Origin: Leifsonia sp. NPDC080035
GTDB lineage: Bacteria; Actinomycetota; Actinomycetes; Actinomycetales; Microbacteriaceae
DNA: 64,000 nt
Direction of reading: 5' to 3'
Assembly (NCBI RefSeq): GCF_040050925.1
Contig: NZ_CP157390.1
Location: forward strand, 2,294,001 to 2,358,000
The notes beneath the pieces are model-generated. The model worked only from the letters and a program-made list of their open reading frames with translations. It searched no databases and had not been told where the DNA came from. The translations under genes and the position numbers were made by a program. Positions within the stretch are counted from its first letter, which is position 1, and the number at the start of each line of letters is the position of its first letter. Of this stretch, positions 7,050-14,936 are shown one piece after another.

Positions 7050-8956
7050 CCACCCGCAGGATGACCGTCGGCCAGGCGCTCGTCGCGTTCCTGGGCAACC
7101 AGTGGACGGTCGACGGGGACGTGCGCGAGCGCACCGTGCCCGGGATGCTCGGCATCTTCGGCCACGGCAACGTCGCCGGGCTCGGCCAGGCGCTGAAGCA
7201 GGCGAACGTGCAGGATCCGGCGCTGATGCCCTACTACCAGGCACGGAACGAGCAGGCCATGGTGCACCAGGCCGTCGGCTACGCGCGCATCCACCGCCGC
7301 CGGGCGACGCTCGCCGCCACCGCGTCCGTCGGACCGGGCGCCGCGAACATGCTCACCGGTGCGGCGCTCGCCACGGCGAACCGCCTCCCCGCCCTGCTGC
7401 TGCCCTCGGACACCTTCGCCACCCGCGTCGCCGACCCGGTGCTGCAGCAGCTCGAGCATCCGCACGACCTCGGGATGCAGGTGACCGACGTGTTCCGCCC
7501 GGTGTCACGCTTCTTCGACCGGGTGCAGCGGCCGGAGCAGCTGTTCTCGATCGCGCTCGCCGCGATGCGCGTGCTGACCGACCCGGCCGAGACCGGCGCG
7601 GTGACCATCGCGCTGCCGGAGGACGTGCAGGCGGAGGCGCTGGATGTTCCGGAGGAGTTCCTAGCGCCGCGCGAGTGGCACCTCCGGCGTCCGCTGCCGG
7701 AGCGCTGGGCGCTGACGGCCGCCGTCGAGGCGATCCGATCGGCGGAGCGGCCGTTCATCGTCGCCGGCGGCGGTGTGCTCTACTCCGGGGCCGAGGATGC
7801 GCTGCGCGCGTTCGCCGAGCAGACCGGCATCCCCGTCGGCACGACGCAGGCGGGCGGCGGCGCGCTGCCGTGGGACCACCCGCAGTACCTCGGTGGCGTC
7901 GGCGCCACCGGAACGACCGCGGCCAACCGGCTCGCCGCCGAGGCGGACGTGGTCATCGGCATCGGCACGCGGTACAGCGACTTCACCACCGCGAGCCGCA
8001 CCGCGTTCCAGGCGGAGGGCGTGCGGTTCGTGAACGTGAACGTCGCCGCGTTCGACGCCTACAAGCACGGCACCGAGCTGCCGGTCATCGCCGACGCCAG
8101 GGAGACGCTCGAGGCGCTGCGCGGGGCGCTCGGCGGCCACCGCATCCCCGCCGCTCTCGCGGATCGTGTCGCCGCCGAGAAGCGCTCGTGGGACGCGGTG
8201 GTGGACGCCGCCCTCGCGCCGACCGGAGCGGAGTTGCCCGGCCAGTCGGAGATCATCGGAGCCGTCCAGGCGGCGAGCGCCCCGCGCGACGTCGTCGTGC
8301 AGGCGGCCGGCTCGCTGCCCGGCGACCTGCACAAACTGTGGCGCGTGCGCGACCCGCTCGGCTACCACGTGGAGTACGCGTTCTCGACGATGGGCTACGA
8401 GATCGCCGGTGGTCTCGGCGTGAAGCGCGGGCTGGAGGCGCTCGGCGACGACCGCGACGTGATCGTCATGGTCGGCGACGGCTCCTACCTCATGCTGCAC
8501 ACCGAGCTCGTGACCGCGGTCGCGGAGGGCATCAAGATCGTCGTCGTGCTCATCCAGAACCAGGGCTTCGCGTCCATCGGCCACCTCTCCGAGACCATCG
8601 GCTCCGACCGGTTCGGGACCCGCTACCGCTACCGCGACGCGGAGGGCGTGAACTTCGAGCGCGGCGACTTCCTGCCGGTGGACCTGGCCGCGAACGCCCG
8701 CAGCTACGGGATCGACGTCGTCGAGATCGCGCCGGGCGCCGACGCCGTCGCGCGGCTGTCGGAGGCGGTGGCGGCCGCGAAGGCATCGCCGACGTCGACG
8801 CTCATCCATGTCGAGTCGGACCCGTTCCTCTACGCCCCGGACGGCGAGGGCTGGTGGGATGTGCCGGTCGCCGAGGTCTCGGAGCTGGAGAGCACCCGCA
8901 CCGCCCGCGAGGAGTACATGGAGCAGCGTCGCCGCCAGCGCCCGCTGCTCGGCTGA
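7046..8956 (+). CDS. iolD: 3D-(3,5/4)-trihydroxycyclohexane-1,2-dione hydrolase IolD
   Basis: 636 residues from the ATG at 7046, which overlaps the iolB stop and follows GCAAGGAGCG. It is a thiamine-diphosphate enzyme of the acetolactate-synthase fold: the N-terminal Pyr domain has the cofactor-activating Glu in ARNEQAMVHQAVGYAR, and the C-terminal domain has GDGSYLMLHTEL and the IQNQG end of the ThDP/Mg2+ motif. It opens the inositol ring of 3D-trihydroxycyclohexane-1,2-dione to 5-deoxy-glucuronate. It is the last gene of the operon. The expected next partners iolE and iolG are not nearby. Confidence 0.95.
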   Translation: MTTRRMTVGQALVAFLGNQWTVDGDVRERTVPGMLGIFGHGNVAGLGQALKQANVQDPALMPYYQARNEQAMVHQAVGYARIHRRRATLAATASVGPGAANMLTGAALATANRLPALLLPSDTFATRVADPVLQQLEHPHDLGMQVTDVFRPVSRFFDRVQRPEQLFSIALAAMRVLTDPAETGAVTIALPEDVQAEALDVPEEFLAPREWHLRRPLPERWALTAAVEAIRSAERPFIVAGGGVLYSGAEDALRAFAEQTGIPVGTTQAGGGALPWDHPQYLGGVGATGTTAANRLAAEADVVIGIGTRYSDFTTASRTAFQAEGVRFVNVNVAAFDAYKHGTELPVIADARETLEALRGALGGHRIPAALADRVAAEKRSWDAVVDAALAPTGAELPGQSEIIGAVQAASAPRDVVVQAAGSLPGDLHKLWRVRDPLGYHVEYAFSTMGYEIAGGLGVKRGLEALGDDRDVIVMVGDGSYLMLHTELVTAVAEGIKIVVVLIQNQGFASIGHLSETIGSDRFGTRYRYRDAEGVNFERGDFLPVDLAANARSYGIDVVEIAPGADAVARLSEAVAAAKASPTSTLIHVESDPFLYAPDGEGWWDVPVAEVSELESTRTAREEYMEQRRRQRPLLG

Positions 8957-8994
8957 CCGCGCGGGCCTGCCCGCGGAATGCGCCGTGCCGTGGC

Positions 8995-9060
8995 GAGTGC
9001 GCCTTCCCGGGACGACTGCGCCGGGGCGCCCGGGCGCAGTGGTCCCCCCAGGGTGCACTC
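8995..9060. terminator. Long imperfect palindrome between convergent iolD and gntR
   Basis: GAGTGC at 8995 pairs with GCACTC at 9055-9060, and an inner arm GGGACGACTGCGCC pairs with GGCGCAGTGGTCCC. It fills the gap between the convergent iolD and gntR stops and could end transcripts from either side. No T-run follows. Confidence 0.5.
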
Positions 9061-9108
9061 ACCCCGGGCGCGGGGCGGGGCGGGTGCGCGGCAGCCGCGT
9101 GCGCGGGC

Positions 9109-9867
9109 TCAGCGGTCGACGAGGGTGATCTCGAACGAGTAGAGGTCCGGGCGGTAGCAGTGCTGCCCGTACTCGACAGCGCGTCCCGCCGTGTCGAACG
9201 CGGTGCGCGACATGGTCAGCACCGCCGCGTTCCTCTTGATCTCCAGCAGCTCGCTCTCCTCGGCGGTCGCCTCGCGCGCACCGATGCGCTGGTTGGCGAT
9301 CCGCATCGTCACGCCGCGCTCGCGCAGCAGCTGGTAGAGGCCGCGCGCCTCCAGGTCGTCGCCGGTGATGTCGGTGAACTCGGTCGGGAGGGTGTTGTCG
9401 AGGACGGCGAGCGGGACGTCGTCCGCGAGCCGCAGCCGCACCACGTGCAGCACAGGGTCGCCGGCCGCGAGCGTCAGGTGCTCCGCCTCGTCGTCCGTCG
9501 CCGGGCGCACCTCGTGGCTCAGCACCCGCGTCTCCGGAGCCTGGCCGGAGCGGGACAGGTCCTCGTACAGGCTGGTGAGGTCCACGTTGCGGGTCACCTT
9601 GCCGTGCACGACCTGCGTGCCGATGCCGCGGCGACGCACGATCAGGCCCTTGTCCACCAGCTCCTGGATGGCGCGGCGCACCGTCGGCCGGGAGAGCCCG
9701 AGCCGCTGGCCCAGCGCGATCTCGTTCTCCAGGCGGGCGCCGGGAGGGAGGATGTCGTCGCGGATCGCCTGCTCGAGCCGGGTGGCGAGCTGGTAATAGA
9801 GCGGGACGGGACTTGTCTTGTCCAGGTCGTCGAACAGGTCGCGGGGAAGCGGGTGCTCGGCCGGCAT
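9109..9867 (-). CDS. GntR-family transcriptional regulator (HutC subfamily), probable iol regulator
   Basis: 252 residues. An N-terminal winged helix (about 22-90; LENEIALGQRLGLSRPTVRRAIQEL) is followed by a HutC/UTRA ligand-binding domain (VTRNVDLTSLYEDL... to RTAFDTAGRAVEYGQHCYRPDLYSFEITL). The gene follows iolD convergently and has an upstream motif shared with the iolC promoter, so it probably represses the iol operon and itself and responds to an inositol intermediate. That role is inferred. The ATG follows GAAGGAGGCGG. Confidence 0.85.
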   Translation of the reverse strand: MPAEHPLPRDLFDDLDKTSPVPLYYQLATRLEQAIRDDILPPGARLENEIALGQRLGLSRPTVRRAIQELVDKGLIVRRRGIGTQVVHGKVTRNVDLTSLYEDLSRSGQAPETRVLSHEVRPATDDEAEHLTLAAGDPVLHVVRLRLADDVPLAVLDNTLPTEFTDITGDDLEARGLYQLLRERGVTMRIANQRIGAREATAEESELLEIKRNAAVLTMSRTAFDTAGRAVEYGQHCYRPDLYSFEITLVDR

Positions 9868-9885
9868 CGAACCGCCTCCTTCGCT

Positions 9886-9905
9886 AGTTTGTCAGAACAA
9901 CCATA
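9886..9905 (-). promoter_or_regulatory. gntR promoter and candidate autoregulatory operator
   Basis: On the minus strand TATGGT (9905-9900) is a -10, followed directly by the inverted repeat TTGT-CAGA-ACAA (9889-9900). The plus-strand 14-mer at 9886-9899 is close to that in the iolC promoter spacer at 2593-2606. Confidence 0.45.
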
Positions 9906-9940
9906 CACGCGGGAATGATCCGCCATCGTCGCCGCACCGG

Positions 9941-9946
9941 TAGGTT
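9941..9946 (+). promoter_or_regulatory. -10 element of the LacI gene (leaderless)
   Basis: TAGGTT lies exactly six bases before the GTG at 9953, and no Shine-Dalgarno is present, indicating a leaderless mRNA. Confidence 0.55.
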
Positions 9947-9952
9947 GGCCCT

Positions 9953-10936
9953 GTGAGCGAGAACGCACCGACGCTGTCCGAGGTCGCCGCGCACGCCGGC
10001 GTCTCCCTCGCCACGGCGTCGCGCGCCCTCAACGGGAGCGCGCGCAAGGTCAACCCCGAGCTGCAGGAGCGCGTCCTCGCCTCCGCCGCCCAGCTCGGCT
10101 ACAGCCCCAACGTCCAGGCGCAGGCCGTCGCCCGGGGCACGAGCAACGTCGTCGCGCTGGTGGTCGGCGACATCGCGGACCCGTACTTCGCCGCCATCGC
10201 CTCCGGCGTTGTCCGGGTCGCCGACGAGCGCGGCCTGGTGGTCACGATCACGGCGACCGGCCCGTACGCGGGGGAGGCGACGGCCGCGCGTGAGCGGGCC
10301 GCGCTGACCGCTCTGCGCGGGCAGCGCCCGCGGGCGGTCGTGCTCGCCGGCAGCCGCATCGCGGGAGCCGAGACGGTGATCCCCGGCGCGTCCGACCGCG
10401 CCGCGGTGATCGGCTCCGGCGCGCCGGGCCTGCGCACGGTCGGCGTGGACAACCGGGGAGGCGCTGCGGCGCTGGCGCGCGAGCTGCATTCCCTCGGCTA
10501 TGCGGACATCGCGGTGCTCGCGGGGCCGGAGGAGCTGGTCACGGTCCGCGACCGCGTGGACGGGTTCCGTTCCGTGCTCCCGGACGCGACCGTCGTGCAC
10601 ACCGACTTCAGCCGCGACGGCGGCCACAGGGCCATGACGGAACTCCTCGCCGGGGGCGCCCGGCCGGAGTGCGTCTTCGCCGTGAGCGACGTGATGGCGA
10701 TCGGCGCGATGGCCGCGCTGCGGGAGGCGGGGATCGCCCCCGGCGCGGACATCGGCGTCGCCGGTTTCGACGACATCCCGCTCGTCCGCGACGTCACGCC
10801 CGCGCTGACCTCGGTCGCCCTGCCGCTGGCCGACATCGGCGCGCGCGCCCTGGAGCTCGCCCTCGCCGATGAGGCCCCCGACGCCTCGGCCGTCGCCGCC
10901 GAGGTGCGCGTGCGCGCCTCCACCCCGCGCCGCTAG
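9953..10936 (+). CDS. LacI-family repressor of the adjacent MFS/DUF993 module
   Basis: 327 residues starting at GTG. The N-terminal LacI helix-turn-helix and hinge are clear (LSEVAAHAGVSLATASRALNG, residues about 7-27), followed by a periplasmic-binding-like effector domain ending GVAGFDDIPLVRDVTPALTSV. It precedes the MFS gene at 11084 in the same direction. A LacI-style operator with a central CG (GGTAAGCGCTTTC) occurs after the -10 of both downstream transcription units, so this is the most likely repressor of both. The inducer is unknown. Confidence 0.88.
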   Translation: MSENAPTLSEVAAHAGVSLATASRALNGSARKVNPELQERVLASAAQLGYSPNVQAQAVARGTSNVVALVVGDIADPYFAAIASGVVRVADERGLVVTITATGPYAGEATAARERAALTALRGQRPRAVVLAGSRIAGAETVIPGASDRAAVIGSGAPGLRTVGVDNRGGAAALARELHSLGYADIAVLAGPEELVTVRDRVDGFRSVLPDATVVHTDFSRDGGHRAMTELLAGGARPECVFAVSDVMAIGAMAALREAGIAPGADIGVAGFDDIPLVRDVTPALTSVALPLADIGARALELALADEAPDASAVAAEVRVRASTPRR

Positions 10937-10992
10937 CCCGCCGCCCCGCCCTCGCCGCGCCCCACGCCGCCCGGCCGACGCGAAGGAGGCCG

Positions 10993-11041
10993 TTGACACG
11001 ACGGCGCGCGCCACCTACCGTGGCCTCCGGTAAGCGCTTTC
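10993..11041 (+). promoter_or_regulatory. MFS promoter with LacI operator, copy 1
   Basis: A -35 (TTGACA, 10993-10998), 17-bp spacer and -10 (TACCGT, 11016-11021) are followed by GGTAAGCGCTTTC at 11029-11041, at the expected transcription start. The same 13 bases follow the promoter at 12500-12528. Confidence 0.8.
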
Positions 11042-11083
11042 TCGCGCGCGTGCCGATCAAAGCCGATCGGAAGGGAAACCGTC

Positions 11084-12376
11084 GTGTCCGACACCGCAGC
11101 CGTCTCCACCCGCCTCAGCCCCGACCAGCGGAACGCCTTCGCCGCGTCGCTCCTGGGCTGGATGATGGACGCCTTCGACTACTTCATCATCGTCCTCGTC
11201 TACGCCGACATCGGCGCCGAGTTCAACGTCCCGCTCGAGCAGATGGCGTACCTCACCACCGTCACGCTCATCATGCGGCCTGTCGGCGCCTACCTGTTCG
11301 GGCTCTGGGCCGACCGGGTCGGCCGGCGCATCCCGCTGATCGCGGACGTCTGCTTCTACTCGATCGTCGGATTCCTGTGCGCGTTCGCGCCGAACTTCAC
11401 CGTGCTGTTCATCCTGCGCCTGCTCTACGGCATCGGGATGGGCGGCGAGTGGGGCCTCGGCGCCGCCCTCACCATGGAGAAGGTGCCGCGCACCCGCCGT
11501 GGGCTGTACTCGGGCATCCTGCAGGCCGGCTACTCGGCCGGCTACCTGCTGGCCGCGCTCGCGTTCCTGCTCATCCACTCCGTGTTCGGGTTGAACTGGC
11601 GCTGGCTGTTCGCGCTGAGCATCCTGCCCGCGCTCATCTCGCTCATCATCCGGTCCCGTGTGCGCGAGTCGGAGGTGTGGGAGACCACCCGCGACACCAT
11701 GCGCAAGGCGAACACCTCCATCCGCCGCGTCTTCTTCGACGGCAAGGTGCTGCGCCGCTTCGTCTACCTGGTGCTGCTGATGGCCGCGTTCAATTGGATG
11801 AGCCACGGCACGCAGGACATCTATCCGACGTTCCTGAAGTCCACCGAGAACGGCGGGGCCGGGCTGGATGCGGCGACCGCGGGCTGGATCGCCGTCGTCT
11901 ACAACGTGGGGGCGATCGTCGGCTGCATCGTGCTCGGCTCGCTCTCCGACCGTTGGGGCCGCAAGGCCACGATCATCCTGGGCGCCGCGCTCACGCTGCC
12001 GATCATCCCGATCTTCGCGTTCTCGACGACGGCCGGGATGCTGTGCCTGGGCTCCGCGCTCATCCAGTTCACGACGCAGGGCGCGTGGGGCGCCATCCCG
12101 GCGCACCTCAACGAGATGTCGCCGAACGCGATCCGCGGGTTCTATCCCGGCGTGACCTACCAGCTCGGCAACGTGATCGCCGCGTTCAACCTGCCCATCC
12201 AGCAGGCGCTCGCGCCGCAGTGGGGCTACGGCTGGGCGATGGCGTCGACGGTGGGGATCGCTGCGGTCGCGGTGATCGTGCTGACGGCGCTCGGCAAGCA
12301 GGCGCACGGCATCGACTTCCACGCCGAGGGCGTCTCGGTGCCCGGCGCCGCCGCCCCCAGCGCGTCCACCTCGTAG
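11084..12376 (+). CDS. MFS sugar/polyol/organic-acid importer (SP/MHS-like)
   Basis: 430 residues from a GTG preceded by GGAAGGGAAAC. About twelve membrane segments are visible. The loop motif LWADRVGRRIPLIADVCFYS after TM2 and GSLSDRWGRKATIILG between the two halves are the repeated MFS signature, and GMGGEWGLGAALTMEKVPRTRRGLYSG is typical of the sialate/aromatic-acid/sugar-acid porter group. It starts a LacI-controlled unit and presumably imports the compound handled by the next operon. A family C hairpin separates it from that operon. Substrate unknown. Confidence 0.8.
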   Translation: MSDTAAVSTRLSPDQRNAFAASLLGWMMDAFDYFIIVLVYADIGAEFNVPLEQMAYLTTVTLIMRPVGAYLFGLWADRVGRRIPLIADVCFYSIVGFLCAFAPNFTVLFILRLLYGIGMGGEWGLGAALTMEKVPRTRRGLYSGILQAGYSAGYLLAALAFLLIHSVFGLNWRWLFALSILPALISLIIRSRVRESEVWETTRDTMRKANTSIRRVFFDGKVLRRFVYLVLLMAAFNWMSHGTQDIYPTFLKSTENGGAGLDAATAGWIAVVYNVGAIVGCIVLGSLSDRWGRKATIILGAALTLPIIPIFAFSTTAGMLCLGSALIQFTTQGAWGAIPAHLNEMSPNAIRGFYPGVTYQLGNVIAAFNLPIQQALAPQWGYGWAMASTVGIAAVAVIVLTALGKQAHGIDFHAEGVSVPGAAAPSASTS

Positions 12377-12405
12377 CCCGCACCCGCCCTCCCACCCTCC
12401 TTCTC

Positions 12406-12469
12406 CGCCGAGGGGCACGTTGTTGTCGCTTTCGCGCTCGAAAAGTGACAACGACGTGCCCCTCGGCGG
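12406..12469. repeat. Intergenic palindromic repeat, family C copy 1
   Basis: Arms GCCGAGGGGCACGT and ACGTGCCCCTCGGC enclose TTGTCGC...GTGACAA. It lies after the MFS stop and before the next promoter, so it probably ends the MFS transcript. A second copy lies at 18501-18562. Confidence 0.7.
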
Positions 12470-12499
12470 CCGCGCGGGCGAGGGGCGCAGCGCCGGGTG

Positions 12500-12544
12500 T
12501 TGACGGGCCCGCTGCTCGCGGCTACTCTGCTGGTAAGCGCTTTC
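12500..12544 (+). promoter_or_regulatory. Promoter of the Idh-DUF993 operon with LacI operator, copy 2
   Basis: A -35 (TTGACG, 12500-12505), 17-bp spacer and -10 (TACTCT, 12523-12528) are followed three bases later by GGTAAGCGCTTTC (12532-12544), identical to the site at 11029-11041. The repeated architecture argues for one repressor at both promoters. Confidence 0.8.
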
Positions 12545-12588
12545 CCAACCAACCGAGGAGCGCGGCGAACACCGACAAAGGAGTACAC

Positions 12589-13782
12589 GTGTCGTCCATC
12601 GGCATCATCATGAACGGCGTCTCCGGACGCATGGGATACCGCCAGCACCTGGTGCGCTCGATCCTCGCGATCCGCGAGCAGGGCGGCGTGCTGCTCTCCG
12701 ACGGCCGCCGCGTGCAGGTCGAGCCGCTGCTCGTCGGCCGCAGCGAGGAGAAGCTGGCGGAGCTCGCCACGCGCCACGACATCCCCGACTACACCACCGA
12801 CCTGGATGCGGCGCTCGCCGACGACCGCTGGCAGATCTACGCGGACTTCCTGGTGACCAAGGCGCGCAGCGCCGCCATCCGCAAGGCGATCGCCGCAGGC
12901 AAGGCCGTCTACACCGAGAAGCCCACCGCGGAGAGCTTCGAGGAGGCCCTCGAGCTCGCCCGCCTCGCGAACGAGGCCGGCATCAAGAACGGGGTCGTCC
13001 ACGACAAGCTCTACCTGCCGGGGATGCGCAAGCTCAAGCGCCTGATCGACTCCGGCTTCTTCGGCCGCATCCTCTCGGTGCGCGGCGAGTTCGGCTACTG
13101 GGTGTTCGAGGGCGACTGGCAGGCCGCGCAGCGCCCCAGCTGGAACTACCGCGCCGAGGACGGCGGCGGCATCGTCGTCGACATGTTCCCGCACTGGAGC
13201 TACGTGCTCGAGAACCTGTTCGGCCGCGTCGAGTCGGTCTACGCGCAGGCCGTCACCGAGATCCCGCAGCGCGTCGACGAGCAGGGCCGCCCCTACCCGG
13301 CGACCGCCGACGACGCGGCGTACGCGATCTTCCAGCTCGCCGGCGGCGTGACCGCGCAGCTCAACTCCAGCTGGACCACCCGCGTCAACCGCGACGAGCT
13401 CGTGGAGTTCCAGGTGGACGGCACGCACGGCAGCGCGGTCGTCGGCCTGTTCGGCTGCAAGATCCAGCCACGCAATGCCACCCCGAAGCCGGTGTGGAAC
13501 CCTGACCTCGCCGACGAGCACGACTACGCCGCCGACTGGATCGAGTCCCCGGCCAACGAGGTGTTCGAGAACGGCTTCAAGACGCAGTGGGAGGAGTTCC
13601 TGCGCCACGTGCTCGAGGACGCGCCCAACCACTACGACTTCCTCGCCGGTGCGCGCGGCGTGCAGCTCGCCGAGCAGGGCCTGCTCTCCTCGCGCGAGGG
13701 CCGCCGCATCCGGCTGCCCGAGGTCGTCCTTCCCTCGGCGTCGGAGTCCACCCCGGCCGCGCTCGCGGGAGCCGCGCGATGA
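12589..13782 (+). CDS. Gfo/Idh/MocA-family oxidoreductase of the DUF993 module
   Basis: 397 residues from a GTG after AAAGGAGTACAC. The N-terminal Rossmann region is modified (GIIMNGVSGRMGYRQHL) but the family's EKP motif is intact (AGKAVYTEKPTAESFEEA, about residue 107). It probably oxidises or reduces a sugar or polyol with NAD(P). The stop overlaps the start of the DUF993 gene (ATGA). It is not a close match to IolG by eye, so I do not assign the inositol dehydrogenase step to it, although it lies beside the iol cluster. Confidence 0.82.
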   Translation: MSSIGIIMNGVSGRMGYRQHLVRSILAIREQGGVLLSDGRRVQVEPLLVGRSEEKLAELATRHDIPDYTTDLDAALADDRWQIYADFLVTKARSAAIRKAIAAGKAVYTEKPTAESFEEALELARLANEAGIKNGVVHDKLYLPGMRKLKRLIDSGFFGRILSVRGEFGYWVFEGDWQAAQRPSWNYRAEDGGGIVVDMFPHWSYVLENLFGRVESVYAQAVTEIPQRVDEQGRPYPATADDAAYAIFQLAGGVTAQLNSSWTTRVNRDELVEFQVDGTHGSAVVGLFGCKIQPRNATPKPVWNPDLADEHDYAADWIESPANEVFENGFKTQWEEFLRHVLEDAPNHYDFLAGARGVQLAEQGLLSSREGRRIRLPEVVLPSASESTPAALAGAAR

Positions 13783-14936
13783 CCGGCGTCGCCGTGCAGA
13801 CCGCGACGCTCCTGAACCCGGACGGCACGACGTCGACCGCCGACCTCGGCGAGGCGCGGGCGTACGAGCGCCCGGCCGCCCCGCTGCGCTCGCGGGTGGC
13901 CTACGCTGCGGCCCACGTCATCCCGAAGGTCTGGGGAGACAACGTGCCCGGCGCCCCGGCGGACATCGACTGGGATGCGACGCTCGCCTTCCGCCGCCAC
14001 GTCTACTCGTGGGGGCTCGGCGTCGCCGACGCGATGGACACCGCCCAGCGCAACATGGGTCTGGACGCGGCCGCGACCCGCGAGCTGATCACGCGCAGCG
14101 CCGCGGAGGCGCGCGCGGTCGGCGGCAGCGTCGTCGCGGGTGTGAACACCGACCACGTCGACGACGAGCGCATCCCGCTGGATGCGGTGATCGACGCGTA
14201 CAAGGAGCAGCTGCACTTCACCGAGGACGCCGGCGCCGGCGTCGTGCTCATGGCGAGCAGGCACCTGGCACGCGCCGCGCAGTCGCCGGCCGACTACGAG
14301 CGGGTGTACGCCGAGGTGATCGCCGCGGCCGGCGCTCCCGTCGTGCTGCACTGGCTGGGGGAGGCGTTCGACCCTGCCCTCGCGGGCTATTTCGGCGGCG
14401 CCGACACGGTGCTGCGCATCATCGAGGCGGGCGGCGACAAGGTCGCCGGCATCAAGATGAGCCTGCTGGATGCGGACGCCGAGATCGCGCTCCGCTCCCG
14501 CCTCCCCGAGCACGCCAGGATGTTCACCGGCGACGACTTCAACTACGTCGGCCTCATCGAAGGGGACGGCGCCCAGCACTCCGACGCCCTGCTCGGCGCG
14601 TTCGCCGCCCTCGCGCCCAGCGCATCCGCGGCCATCCAGGCGCTCGACGCCGGCGACGGCGCGCGCTATCGCGACATCCTCGGGCCCACGGAGGCACTGT
14701 CCCGGCAGATCTTCGCCGCCCCGACCTACTACTACAAGACCGGCGTCGCCTTCCTGTCCTGGCTGAATGGCCACCAGCAGGCGTTCAGCATGGTCGGCGG
14801 CCTGCACGCGGCGCGCGGCCTCCCGCACCTGTCCGAGATCGTCCGGCTGGCCGCGGCGTGCGGCGCGCTCGAGCATCCCGACCTCGCCGCGCGGCGCTGG
14901 AACGACCTGCTGCGCCTGAACGGGGTGGACGCGTGA
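13779..14936 (+). CDS. DUF993 / dihydrodipicolinate-synthase-superfamily protein, probable class I aldolase
   Basis: 385 residues from the ATG overlapping the previous stop. It looks like a full-length DUF993 protein. VAGIKMSLLDAD with K226 resembles the Schiff-base lysine motif (GIK) of the DHDPS/NAL aldolase superfamily, and MFTGDDFNYVGLIEGDG follows at the usual place. The family's reaction is not established to my knowledge. Coupling to an oxidoreductase upstream and a TIM-barrel isomerase downstream suggests it cleaves a keto-sugar or keto-acid. The start of the next gene overlaps its stop (GTGA). Confidence 0.75.
   Translation: MTGVAVQTATLLNPDGTTSTADLGEARAYERPAAPLRSRVAYAAAHVIPKVWGDNVPGAPADIDWDATLAFRRHVYSWGLGVADAMDTAQRNMGLDAAATRELITRSAAEARAVGGSVVAGVNTDHVDDERIPLDAVIDAYKEQLHFTEDAGAGVVLMASRHLARAAQSPADYERVYAEVIAAAGAPVVLHWLGEAFDPALAGYFGGADTVLRIIEAGGDKVAGIKMSLLDADAEIALRSRLPEHARMFTGDDFNYVGLIEGDGAQHSDALLGAFAALAPSASAAIQALDAGDGARYRDILGPTEALSRQIFAAPTYYYKTGVAFLSWLNGHQQAFSMVGGLHAARGLPHLSEIVRLAAACGALEHPDLAARRWNDLLRLNGVDA

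Noticed and set aside
6605..8956. Upstream extension of iolD giving 783 residues
   Set aside because: The extra 147 residues are a shifted frame of iolB. The ATG at 7046 has a ribosome site and matches the family start.
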